In this document: positions 35,501 through 41,524 of the stretch, piece by piece
Layout of the letters: each line of letters opens with the position of its first letter
Position numbering within the stretch: position 1 is the first letter of the stretch
Assembly (NCBI GenBank): GCA_963842575.1
Contig: CAWJGS010000010.1
Coordinates: 186,001-250,000 of the forward strand
Source of the DNA: JACDER01 sp963842575
GTDB taxonomy: Bacteria > Actinomycetota > Thermoleophilia > Gaiellales > Gaiellaceae
Length of the DNA: 64,000 nucleotides
Direction of reading: 5' to 3'
Translations under genes and position numbers: made by a program
Notes under the pieces: generated by a model
The model's database searches: none
Seen by the model: the letters and a program-made list of their open reading frames with translations, nothing else
Told to the model about the DNA's origin: nothing

Positions 35501-35747
35501 GCGGCGTTTCCACGAGCACCGTCACGTGCGAGCCGTCGGTCAGCGACAGCTCGGCGCCCGTGATCGAACGGACGCCGAAGGCCTTCGCCGCGTGCGCGAA
35601 CTCGAGCGACCCGTAGACCCCGTCGTGGTCGGTGAGCGCGATCGCCTCGTAGCCGAGCTCGGCCGCCTGGACGGCGAGCTCCTCCGGCAGTGAGGCGCCG
35701 TCGAGGAAGGAGTACGAGGAGTGGCTGTGGAGCTCGACGTAGCTCAT
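32532..35747 (-). CDS. dnaE2: Error-prone DNA polymerase III alpha subunit (DnaE2/ImuC)
   Basis: A 1071-residue C-family polymerase for damage-induced translesion synthesis. The PHP domain starts VELHSHSSYSFLDGASLPEE. The catalytic Asp triad region is PDIDLDFPRDIREK. HISQHPGGMVISSRPL and SKSHAAAFGLLAYQ-like blocks match DnaE2, and an OB fold (VVFMLLEDEHGQMNLIIPP) lies near the end. It lacks the C-terminal beta-clamp and tau extension of replicative DnaE1. It pairs functionally with imuB 1 kb away. No LexA box or -10 is visible at its own start. Confidence 0.93.
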   Translation of the reverse strand: MSYVELHSHSSYSFLDGASLPEELAVQAAELGYEAIALTDHDGVYGSLEFAHAAKAFGVRSITGAELSLTDGSHVTVLVETPQGYSNLCRLITTAFAHTRPKEGAEPLPPALDQRLLEELNEGLVCLSGCARRGLGVRDPNAAARLAHAFGSDRFFVELQRPYERGDARRNAALRDLADTLGVQTVATGDAHSHHPRRAPLQDALVAIKHRTSLDGCERERRGNHESVLLPPEAMGERFPDDRGAVARAGELAARLEFDLTRELGYRYPDFSDGDEPAIAQLTRVCNRAFEERYGGANGHKKRARARLDEELALIGELGLAGFFLLHWEVLELAREVALEVRGASVARNVLPPGRGRGSSVGSIVCYLTGLSHVDPVEAELSLGRFLNRELESVPDIDLDFPRDIREKLIVAVTEKYGREHAALVASFATYRSRGAIRDLGKALGLPFAELERLARLTDGNPKRVQDELAALPDAESKLASPRWRAFGELCAEIAGLPRHISQHPGGMVISSRPLVELVPVQPAAMAGRQMCQWDKDSCDDAGFLKIDLLGLGMLSAVEECVEQIARVHGQTIDLSRIPLDDPPTYEDIQRADTVGAFQIESRAQMQSLLRTRPENLDDLTVQVALVRPGPIQGKAVHPYIDRRQKLREDPDFVAHADHPLLDEPLRSTFGVVVFQDQVLEVAMALAGFTVGEAEGLRRAMSRKRSHAALEAYRARFIEGAVGKGVDETKADEIYDKLVGFSGFGFPKSHAAAFGLLAYQSSWLRRHYPAEFLAALLNAQPMGFYPPASLVRDAQRRGVEVLPPDVNVSAAKCVLEGEAVRVGLEYVQSVGADDAKVLVEERERGGPYRGIVDLVQRAPVGRDELEAIVAAGACDSFGEPRRKLLWRLGLVPRSETVPGTGGTEQQLALPLGPTAEIPDLPEQTQWERMLADYGKTSLSVGVHPLELLRPHLPSGTLSSPELAGARSDSEVAVAGMAVARQRPATANGVVFMLLEDEHGQMNLIIPPPVYERYRPIVRGEPLLLARGKFERRDRNQNVLVRELETLAPLARRVAEMDVNEALPRAHHFGHR

Positions 35748-35752
35748 ACACT
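35747..35752 (+). promoter_or_regulatory. -10 element of the cupin gene (leaderless type)
   Basis: TACACT, then gcggcc (6 nt), then ATG 35759. The hexamer overlaps the dnaE2 start codon on the other strand; the gap between the genes is 11 nt. Confidence 0.5.
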
Positions 35753-35758
35753 GCGGCC

Positions 35759-36184
35759 ATGGAGCCGATCGTCCTCAAGCCCGGTGAGGGCCGCACTATC
35801 CCGAGCGCGGGAGGACGCGAGCCGACGATCAAGGTCTTCGGCGAGGACACGGGAGGCGCGTTCACCGTGCTCGAGGGATTTCTGCCTCCGGAGACCGAGG
35901 GGCCGCCGCGGCACCTCCACCGCTCGCACGAGGAGAGCTTCTACGTCCTCGAGGGGACGCTCTGCCTCCAGCTCGGCGATGAGGAAATCGAGGCCGCGCC
36001 CGGCACCTACGCCTTTGTTCCCAGAGGCACTCCCCATACGTTTCGCAACAAGAGCCCGCAGCCCGTCCGCTTCCTCGGCGTCCACTCGCCCGGCGTCGAG
36101 CACATGCTGATCGCGCTGGCCCAGGCCACGACACCGCAGGAGATCGGGGAGATCAGCGCGCGCTTCGACACCGAGCTCGCCTGA
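35759..36184 (+). CDS. Cupin-domain protein
   Basis: A 141-residue single cupin. Motif 1 is HLHRSHEESFYVLEGTL, with two His and a Glu for metal binding; motif 2 is GTYAFVPRGTPHTFRN, with the last His. Small cupins can be isomerases, dioxygenases or sugar-binding sensors; nothing here decides. It is divergent from dnaE2 and sits between the two mutasome genes. Confidence 0.87.
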   Translation: MEPIVLKPGEGRTIPSAGGREPTIKVFGEDTGGAFTVLEGFLPPETEGPPRHLHRSHEESFYVLEGTLCLQLGDEEIEAAPGTYAFVPRGTPHTFRNKSPQPVRFLGVHSPGVEHMLIALAQATTPQEIGEISARFDTELA

Positions 36185-36320
36185 ATGGGCGAGCGCCGGG
36201 CACGTCCGGCTGCTCAACGTCCACACGCCGGGCATGCGCTTCGACGAGTACATCCGGAAGATGGACGAAGGCGTCGACGTTAACCCAGAGGAATACGACG
36301 TTTGGGAGGTCGACGACTGA
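36183..36320 (+). pseudogene. C-terminal scrap of a second cupin-like gene
   Basis: Directly after the cupin stop another frame reads GHVRLLNVHTPGMRFDEYIR then KMDEGVDVNPEEYDVWEVDD and a TGA at 36318. The LLNVHTPG phrase resembles the FLGVHSPG near the end of the preceding cupin. It therefore looks like the tail of a paralogue whose front was deleted, or a frame-shifted extension. It is coupled by TGATG to the next small ORF. Confidence 0.45.
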
Positions 36321-36480
36321 TGCTCAAGAAGATTCGGGCCTGGCTCGATAGACGCACCAAAGGCTCCACGGATCCGGGCAAGATCGACAGTGCCCGCCAG
36401 GACGCCATGGCTGGACTGGGCGCCAAATGTCGCCGCCCAACTACGTCCCGCCTGTCGACGAAGGCCGCCCGAGGCACTAA
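36320..36480 (+). CDS. Small basic protein with PPNYVPPVDEGRP tail, frameshifted
   Basis: ATG 36320 (TGATG coupling) starts MLKKIRAWLDRRTKGSTDPG. After about 36 codons the frame changes by one, and the sensible ending SPPNYVPPVDEGRPRH runs to a TAA at 36478-36480. Read straight, the ORF would instead run to 36496. The product is about 53 residues, basic then proline-rich, of unknown function. Its 3' end overlaps the stop of the convergent DUF6504-like gene by 4 nt. Confidence 0.45.
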
Positions 36481-36707
36481 GCACCTCGCTGGGTGAACCA
36501 GGCTCCGCGCTCCTCGTCGCGGAAGACGACCGTGTTCTGGCCGCCCTCGAGGACGACCTCGAAGTAGCGCCGCCGCACCGGCTCCTCCGTCCACCAGCGC
36601 TCGACGACGTGCCACTCCTCGCGGACGAGGGCGACCGCCTGGCGGTTGACGGTCCGCGGCGTGCCGTCGAACCCCGGCTCGACCAGCGCCGACCGCGGCT
36701 CGTTTAC
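36477..36707 (-). CDS. DUF6504-like small protein downstream of imuB
   Basis: The frame encodes about 76 residues with DGTPRTVNRQAVALVREEW and RWWTEEPVRRRYFEVVLEGG, the pattern of small Trp-rich proteins that follow imuB in actinobacterial mutasome loci. No ATG/GTG/TTG precedes it. At the imuB stop the sequence is GTAA, where this genome usually has a GTGA overlap, so a G-to-A change may have removed GTG (or CTG 36686 is used). Its role in translesion synthesis is unproven. Confidence 0.6.
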   Translation of the reverse strand, partial: VNEPRSALVEPGFDGTPRTVNRQAVALVREEWHVVERWWTEEPVRRRYFEVVLEGGQNTVVFRDEERGAWFTQRGA

Positions 36708-37888
36708 TCGTCCCGCGGAACGAGCAGCGCTCGGGATTCCGGTATCCGAGACCAAGGCGAGACTTCGACGACGCTGCAGACGGAGCCGGATCCGGTGCTG
36801 GCGCGCACCTGCTTCAGGCCCTCCCGCAGGTGCGAGCGGATTACCGCTCCTTCGGGACGGACGAGCTCGAGCTGCATCCCCCGCGACTCGGTCAGGTCGA
36901 CGAGCTCGAGCCTGAGCTCCAGGACGGGCGCGGGCAACTCGGCGAGCTTCGGAGCGAGGGCTGCCTTTAGCCGCGCGTGCTCCGCGGTCGGATCGCGGAG
37001 CGTCGCCGTCCGCCGCCACGACCCACCGCCGACGAGCCGGGCCGAGAGTGCGATCTTGCGGATGAAGCGTCCTCCCCGCTCCGGCCGGGCCAGCACCTGA
37101 TCGAGGAGCGCGCCGAACGCGCGCCGCAGCGTGAGCTCGTTGCCGACGGCTTCGGGAAAAGCGAGCGTCTCGACGATTTCCGCGGGCTGCCTGCGACCGC
37201 GCACGCGCCGCTTCGATCCGCCGCGGGCGAGACCGTGCGCGCGGCGCCCGTCCGCGCCCAGCCGCTCGGCGACGGAGGCGTCGGGGAGCGCCGCGAGCCC
37301 GCCGATGGTGCGTACGCCGAGGTCTTGCAGCTCCTGACGGCGGCCGGTCTCAAGGGGAAGGAGGGTGAGTGGATGGGGCGCGAGAAACGCGGGTGACTGC
37401 TCGTTGGAGACGACCAGCATCTGGCCGGGGCGCGCGACGGTCGCGGCCGCGAGCGCGGCGAACCGGCGCTCGGCCGCGCCGACACGCGGATCCCACGAGG
37501 AACCGACCGCCTCGAGCGCGCGCTTGAGCGCCTGCTCGAGCCCGCCGTAGAGGCGCTCCACGCCGCGCGTCTCGAAGTACGCGCAGCCGGGCCCAGCCGG
37601 CTCGACCGAGAAGCCGGAGTCCTCGAGCCGGCGGACGATCGCCTCCCACTCCCGCTCGGCCGTCTCCGGATCGGGCTCGACGAGCGTGAGCGACGGGCAC
37701 ATCGCAAGCGCCTCCCCGAGCCGCATGCCCGGCTTGACACCGGCCGCCTCGGCGGCGGCGGTGACGGGGCCGAGCAGCGGCTCGGTGCCCTCCAGCGGGG
37801 CGAGGGCCGCAGGCTCGAGCGCGAGACGCGGCCGGGCACGGAGGGATGCCCTCAGCTCGAACCCCGGAATGGAGAGACAGGCGATCAT
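36704..37888 (-). CDS. imuB: ImuB, Y-family polymerase-like mutasome adaptor
   Basis: At 394 residues it resembles Y-family polymerases but lacks their catalytic carboxylates. The first motif reads MIACLSIPGFELRAS rather than a DMD motif, and the second reads YFETRGVERLYGG in place of SIDEA. This is the ImuB hallmark: an inactive polymerase that links DnaE2 to the beta clamp. The helix-hairpin region RTIGGLAALPDASVAERLG follows. Tandem LexA boxes abut the ATG. Confidence 0.9.
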   Translation of the reverse strand: MIACLSIPGFELRASLRARPRLALEPAALAPLEGTEPLLGPVTAAAEAAGVKPGMRLGEALAMCPSLTLVEPDPETAEREWEAIVRRLEDSGFSVEPAGPGCAYFETRGVERLYGGLEQALKRALEAVGSSWDPRVGAAERRFAALAAATVARPGQMLVVSNEQSPAFLAPHPLTLLPLETGRRQELQDLGVRTIGGLAALPDASVAERLGADGRRAHGLARGGSKRRVRGRRQPAEIVETLAFPEAVGNELTLRRAFGALLDQVLARPERGGRFIRKIALSARLVGGGSWRRTATLRDPTAEHARLKAALAPKLAELPAPVLELRLELVDLTESRGMQLELVRPEGAVIRSHLREGLKQVRASTGSGSVCSVVEVSPWSRIPESRALLVPRDE

Positions 37889-37889
37889 G

Positions 37890-37920
37890 CGAACACATGT
37901 TCTACACGAACACGTGTTCC
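37890..37920. promoter_or_regulatory. Two tandem LexA (SOS) boxes
   Basis: CGAACACATGTTCT (37890-37903) and CGAACACGTGTTCC (37907-37920) both fit the CGAAC-N4-GTTC SOS-box consensus of actinobacteria and firmicutes. The first begins 2 nt from the imuB ATG, so LexA would sit on the transcription start. The second overlaps the likely -35 region of the divergent rraA-like gene. Confidence 0.85.
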
Positions 37921-37936
37921 CCTGTCAAGTGCCTAT

Positions 37937-37942
37937 TAGAGT
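37937..37942 (+). promoter_or_regulatory. -10 element of the rraA-like gene
   Basis: TAGAGT lies 7 nt before GTG 37950, with the LexA box just upstream where the -35 would be. Confidence 0.4.
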
Positions 37943-37949
37943 CGAGATC

Positions 37950-38416
37950 GTGGCCGCGACCGCCGACATCGTGGACGAACACGGGGACGGGCGGATGTCT
38001 GCCTGATCCAGTTCCGCTCGTTCGGCAGTGCGGCGTTCTCGGGCCGCGTCGCGACCATCCGCTGCCACGAGGACAACGTTCTCGTCCGCAAGCGGGCCGG
38101 CGAGCCGGGCGACGGACGGGTGCTGGTCGTCGACGCAGGCGGCTCGATGAGGTACGCGCTCGTCGGCGACTCCATCGCCAAGCTCGCACTCGAGAACGGC
38201 TGGGCAGGGATCGTCCTCAACGGCTGCGTGCGCGACTCGCGTGCGCTCGACGACGTCGGTCTGGGGATCAAGGCCCTCGGGACGAACCCGCGACCGAGCC
38301 GAAAGGAAGGCTCAGGCGCGGTCGATGTTCCCGTGAGTTTCGGCGGCGTGACGTTCGAGCCGGGCGCAGTCCTCCACGCGGACGAGGACGGCGTCGTCGT
38401 CTTGCGCCAGAGCTAG
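37950..38416 (+). CDS. RraA/HMG-aldolase-family protein, one frameshift
   Basis: The family includes RNase E regulators (RraA) and 4-hydroxy-4-methyl-2-oxoglutarate aldolases. The N-terminus AATADIVDEHGDG is followed by a one-base frame change near 37990. Then VCLIQFRSFGSAAFSG, GRVLVVDAGGSMRYALVGD, GWAGIVLNGCVRDSRAL and GIKALGTNPRPS are all standard. The Arg-Asp pair of the aldolase site (NGCVRD) is kept, so enzymatic activity is as likely as RNase regulation. Confidence 0.83.
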
Positions 38417-38432
38417 CTTCGGCTACCGGCGG

Positions 38433-39113
38433 TCAGGCCACGATTTCGGCGGCGCCGTCCACCATGCGCGAGAGGCGCGGGACGACGTCGAGGAGGTTGT
38501 CCTGCGACACCCAGGCGATGTCTTCCTCGAGGCCCGGTGGGCCGTAGGTGCGCGCGTTGATCCCGTCGATCGAGTGGGGAAACGCGGCCGCAATCACCTC
38601 GGACGCAACCGTCGCGTCCGTTCGCTCGCCCTCGAGGCCGCGTGTGATTCGCCCGGCGCAGTAGGCGTCGTCGACCGCGAAGCCGCCCTTCCAGCCGGCG
38701 CAGACGACGGTGACGTCCTCCCCACGCTCGCGCACCGCGCCCACCACCGCATCGAGGTTCAGCAGGCTGCCGAGGAGGACGGTCTCGCACGACGCGGCCG
38801 CGGTGACGATCGCGCGAGTGCCGTTCGTGGTCGACATGATCAGCGTCGATCCGCGCGGCTCGCGCACCTCGCGCGGCGAGGCGCCGAGATCGAACCCGGG
38901 GATCTGGATCGCGTCGCGCTCCCCGCCGAGCAGGCCCTCGCCGAGGGTCTCGCGCAGCGCGCGCGCCTCGTCGATCCCGGGCGCGCAGAACACGCGCTCC
39001 CAGCCCGACGCGAGCGCCTGCGCGATGGTCGAGGTCGCCCGCATGAGGTCGACGACGACCGCGACCGGCGAGGGAGCGGCCTCCTCAGGGGTGAAGGCGA
39101 CGTGTATTCGCAC
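38433..39113 (-). CDS. ComB-family 2-phosphosulfolactate phosphatase-like protein
   Basis: The 226 residues match the ComB fold: VAVVVDLMRATSTIAQALA, STLIMSTTNGTRAIVTAAA, VTVVCAGWKGGFAVDDAYCAG and the terminal EEDIAWVSQDNLLDVVPRL. ComB acts in coenzyme M synthesis in methanogens; in actinobacteria its substrate is probably different or unknown. GTG 39113 follows TAGCGT by 6 nt. It is convergent with the rraA-like gene. Confidence 0.85.
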   Translation of the reverse strand: MRIHVAFTPEEAAPSPVAVVVDLMRATSTIAQALASGWERVFCAPGIDEARALRETLGEGLLGGERDAIQIPGFDLGASPREVREPRGSTLIMSTTNGTRAIVTAAASCETVLLGSLLNLDAVVGAVRERGEDVTVVCAGWKGGFAVDDAYCAGRITRGLEGERTDATVASEVIAAAFPHSIDGINARTYGPPGLEEDIAWVSQDNLLDVVPRLSRMVDGAAEIVA

Positions 39114-39118
39114 CGGGC

Positions 39119-39125
39119 TACGCTA
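39119..39125. promoter_or_regulatory. Shared bidirectional -10 (comB-like / rhomboid genes)
   Basis: TACGCTA gives TACGCT on the + strand, 8 nt before ATG 39133, and TAGCGT on the - strand, 6 nt before GTG 39113. The gap is 19 nt. Confidence 0.5.
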
Positions 39126-39132
39126 TCCCGAC

Positions 39133-39973
39133 ATGTATTGCTACCGCCATCCCGACCGTGAGACGGGGCTCTCCTGCTCGGAATGCGGCCGGCCGATTTG
39201 CACCGATTGCATGACTGCCGCGCCGGTTGGGCTGCGCTGTCCGGAGCACGCTACGAATCGCCCCCAGCCCGCGCAGGTGGCGCGCACGACCGCGCGCTCG
39301 GTCACGGCGTCGGTGCGCAATGCCTACGTGACGCAGGTGCTGATCGCGATCAACGTGCTCGTTTACATCGTCACCGTCGTCCAGGGCTCGGGGATCAACG
39401 ACCCCGGCGGGAAGGTCTTCGTGAAGGGACTGCTCTTCGGCCAGCTCGTGGCCAACGGGGACTGGTGGCGACTGATCACGTCGGCGTTCCTGCACGCGAA
39501 CATCCTCCACCTGGTCTTCAACATGCTCGCGCTGTGGTGGTTCGGCGCTCCGGTCGAGATCTTCCTGGGCCGCGCGCGCTTCCTGCTCGTCTACGTCGTC
39601 TCGGGCCTCGCGGGAGCGGCCGGCGCGCTGCTCGCGTCGCCGAATGCCGCGACGGTCGGCGCCTCTGGGCGCGATCTTCGGGATCCTCGGAGCCGCGGTC
39701 ATACTCGAGCGGCAGCGCATGTACGTCCTCGGGGGAAGCGCGCTGACGATCATCATCATCAACATCGTCTTCTCGATCGCCGTGCCGGGTATCTCGATCG
39801 GGGGCCACATCGGCGGGCTGATCGGCGGCGCGCTGAGCACGCTCGCGCTGACGCACTTCGGCCGAAGACATCCCACATACGGGCGCGCGGGCATGTCCGG
39901 AATCATCGGAGTGATAGCGGTCGGGGTGGTCGCCGTCCTCGTTTCGTACTGGCAAGTGGGGGGCATCCACTAG
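39133..39973 (+). CDS. Rhomboid-family intramembrane protease with N-terminal zinc finger, one frameshift
   Basis: The N-terminal 40 residues hold a C/H cluster (CYRH, CSECGRPICTDC, CPEH) like a B-box zinc finger. The six-helix rhomboid core follows. HANILHLVFNMLALWWFG is in helices 2-3. The catalytic Ser loop should read VGASGAIFGILGA, but an extra G at about 39665-39670 shifts the frame exactly inside GASG. SIGGHIGGLIGG carries the catalytic His. Total length is about 280 codons. Confidence 0.87.
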
Positions 39974-39975
39974 GC

Positions 39976-40827
39976 CTGACCCGCCGAATCCGCGCCGCTG
40001 TCGGCCTCTGGGTCGACTGTTTCGACCAGCACGACATCCTCAACAGTGCCAGCGCGACAGCGCTGCGGATGCTCGTCGCGCTCGTCCCGCTGACGCTGCT
40101 CGGCCTGGCGCTCCTCGGCGCGTTCGGGCTCGAGGACGTCTGGCAGCAGCAGCTCGCACCGCCGCTGCAGCACCATCTCACCCACGCCACCTACAACGCG
40201 ATCGACTCCGGAGTCCGGAAGATCTTCCACCAGGACTCGGCCGGTCTGATCGTGTTCGCGGGACTGCTCACGATCTGGAACGTCTCGGGCCTCGTCAGGG
40301 CCTGTATGCGAGCTCTGGATGCGATCTACGAGCAGAAGGAGACACGCTCGACCCTCCGGCGCTTCGGGACGTCGCTGTGGCTCGGCATCGCGATCACCGT
40401 CTGCCTTATCGGAGCCGTGCTGGCGGTGACCGCGGGACGAAGCATCGGAGGCGGCGAGGGCGTGCTGGACGCACTCCTGCTCATCGTCCGCTGGGCGTTC
40501 GCAATCGGCGCGCTTGCACTCGCGATCGGCCTCCTCGTCCACTTCGCCCCGACGGAGCGACGCGCCGTGCGGTGGGTGGGGCTCGGGACGATCTTCGTCG
40601 TGGTCGCCTGGATCGCAATGTCGCTCGTCTTCGCCTGGTACGTCGGCTCGGTCGCGAACTTCAAGACCGCAGCCGGCCAGCTCACCGTGTTCCTCGTCCT
40701 CACGACCTACGCGTACGCGTCGTCCATCACCTTCCTCGTCGGAGTGCAGGCGGACGAGCTGATGCGGAAGGGATCGCGCCGGCGCGGCGGCATATTTTCC
40801 GGCGTTCGCGCCGTCACCGGCGGGTAG
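39976..40827 (+). CDS. YihY/BrkB-family membrane protein
   Basis: About 283 residues with roughly six membrane segments (MLVALVPLTLLGLALLGAF, AGLIVFAGLLTIWNVSGLV, LGIAITVCLIGAVLAV, then three more). The segment after the first helix is extracytoplasmic. The family was once called ribonuclease BN but is now viewed as a transporter of unknown substrate. No ATG/GTG/TTG lies near the N-terminus; CTG 39976, 2 nt after the rhomboid stop, is the best start. Confidence 0.75.
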   Translation: MTRRIRAAVGLWVDCFDQHDILNSASATALRMLVALVPLTLLGLALLGAFGLEDVWQQQLAPPLQHHLTHATYNAIDSGVRKIFHQDSAGLIVFAGLLTIWNVSGLVRACMRALDAIYEQKETRSTLRRFGTSLWLGIAITVCLIGAVLAVTAGRSIGGGEGVLDALLLIVRWAFAIGALALAIGLLVHFAPTERRAVRWVGLGTIFVVVAWIAMSLVFAWYVGSVANFKTAAGQLTVFLVLTTYAYASSITFLVGVQADELMRKGSRRRGGIFSGVRAVTGG

Positions 40828-40837
40828 CGTTCCGGTC

Positions 40838-41518
40838 CTGCAGACCGAGCCGCGCTACAAACCGCTTCCGCTCGACTTCACCCGCCTCTCGCCCGAGGAG
40901 GCGCGCCGCCGGTCGCGCGAATTCCTCGAGCTCATGCGGGAGCGCCGGTCGGTGCGCGAGTTCTCGACCGAGCCGGTCGACCGGGAGCTGATCGAAAACG
41001 CCATCCGCACCGCCGCGTCGGCGCCCTCAGGCGCGAACCAGCAGCCGTGGACGTTCGTCGTCGTCTCCGATCCCGACACGAAGCAGAAGCTGCGCGAGGC
41101 GGCCGAGCACGAGGAACAGCTCCTGTACGAGGAGCGCGCGAGCGACGAGTACCTGTCCGCGCTGGAGCCGATCGGCACCGACTCGGTGAAGACACACATC
41201 ACCGACGCGCCGTACGTCATCGTCGTCTTCGAGCAGGCCTGGGGCCTCAACCCCGACGGGACGAAGCGCAAGCACTACTACGTGCGCGAGTCGGTCGGGA
41301 TCGCGACGGGGCTGCTGCTCGCGTCGTTGCACGAGGCCGGGCTGGCGACGCTCACCCACTCCCCTTCGCCCATGGGCTTCCTGAAGAAGCTTCTGGGACG
41401 GCCGGAGAACGAGCGGCCGTTCGCGCTCATCCCGGTCGGCTATCCCGCACCGGGGGCCGAGATCCCGGAGTTCGCGCTCTGGGAGAAGGACTTCGGCGAG
41501 ATCAGCGCGTGGATCTAG
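40838..41518 (+). CDS. Nitroreductase-family flavoprotein (iodotyrosine deiodinase-like)
   Basis: An FMN-dependent reductase fold of about 226 residues. YKPLPLDFTRLSPEEARRRS upstream of RERRSVREFSTEPVD is typical of the deiodinase-like branch, so the start must lie before the ATG at 40934; CTG 40838 is the only candidate. APSGANQQPWTFVVVSD is the flavin loop, and ATLTHSPSPMGFLKKLLGRP then ALIPVGYPAPGAE the C-terminal box. The substrate is unknown. It is convergent with ppdK (6-nt gap). Confidence 0.82.
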   Translation: MQTEPRYKPLPLDFTRLSPEEARRRSREFLELMRERRSVREFSTEPVDRELIENAIRTAASAPSGANQQPWTFVVVSDPDTKQKLREAAEHEEQLLYEERASDEYLSALEPIGTDSVKTHITDAPYVIVVFEQAWGLNPDGTKRKHYYVRESVGIATGLLLASLHEAGLATLTHSPSPMGFLKKLLGRPENERPFALIPVGYPAPGAEIPEFALWEKDFGEISAWI

Positions 41519-41524
41519 ACGGCT

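Noticed and set aside
32754..35693. 979-residue ORF opposite dnaE2
   Set aside because: It is rich in Arg, Leu and Val with no domain, the typical antisense shadow of a long G+C-rich gene.
38710..40827. 705-residue + strand ORF joining comB antisense, rhomboid and YihY
   Set aside because: It is antisense to comB at the front, and the middle is an out-of-frame rhomboid caused by an extra G. Three separate genes explain it.
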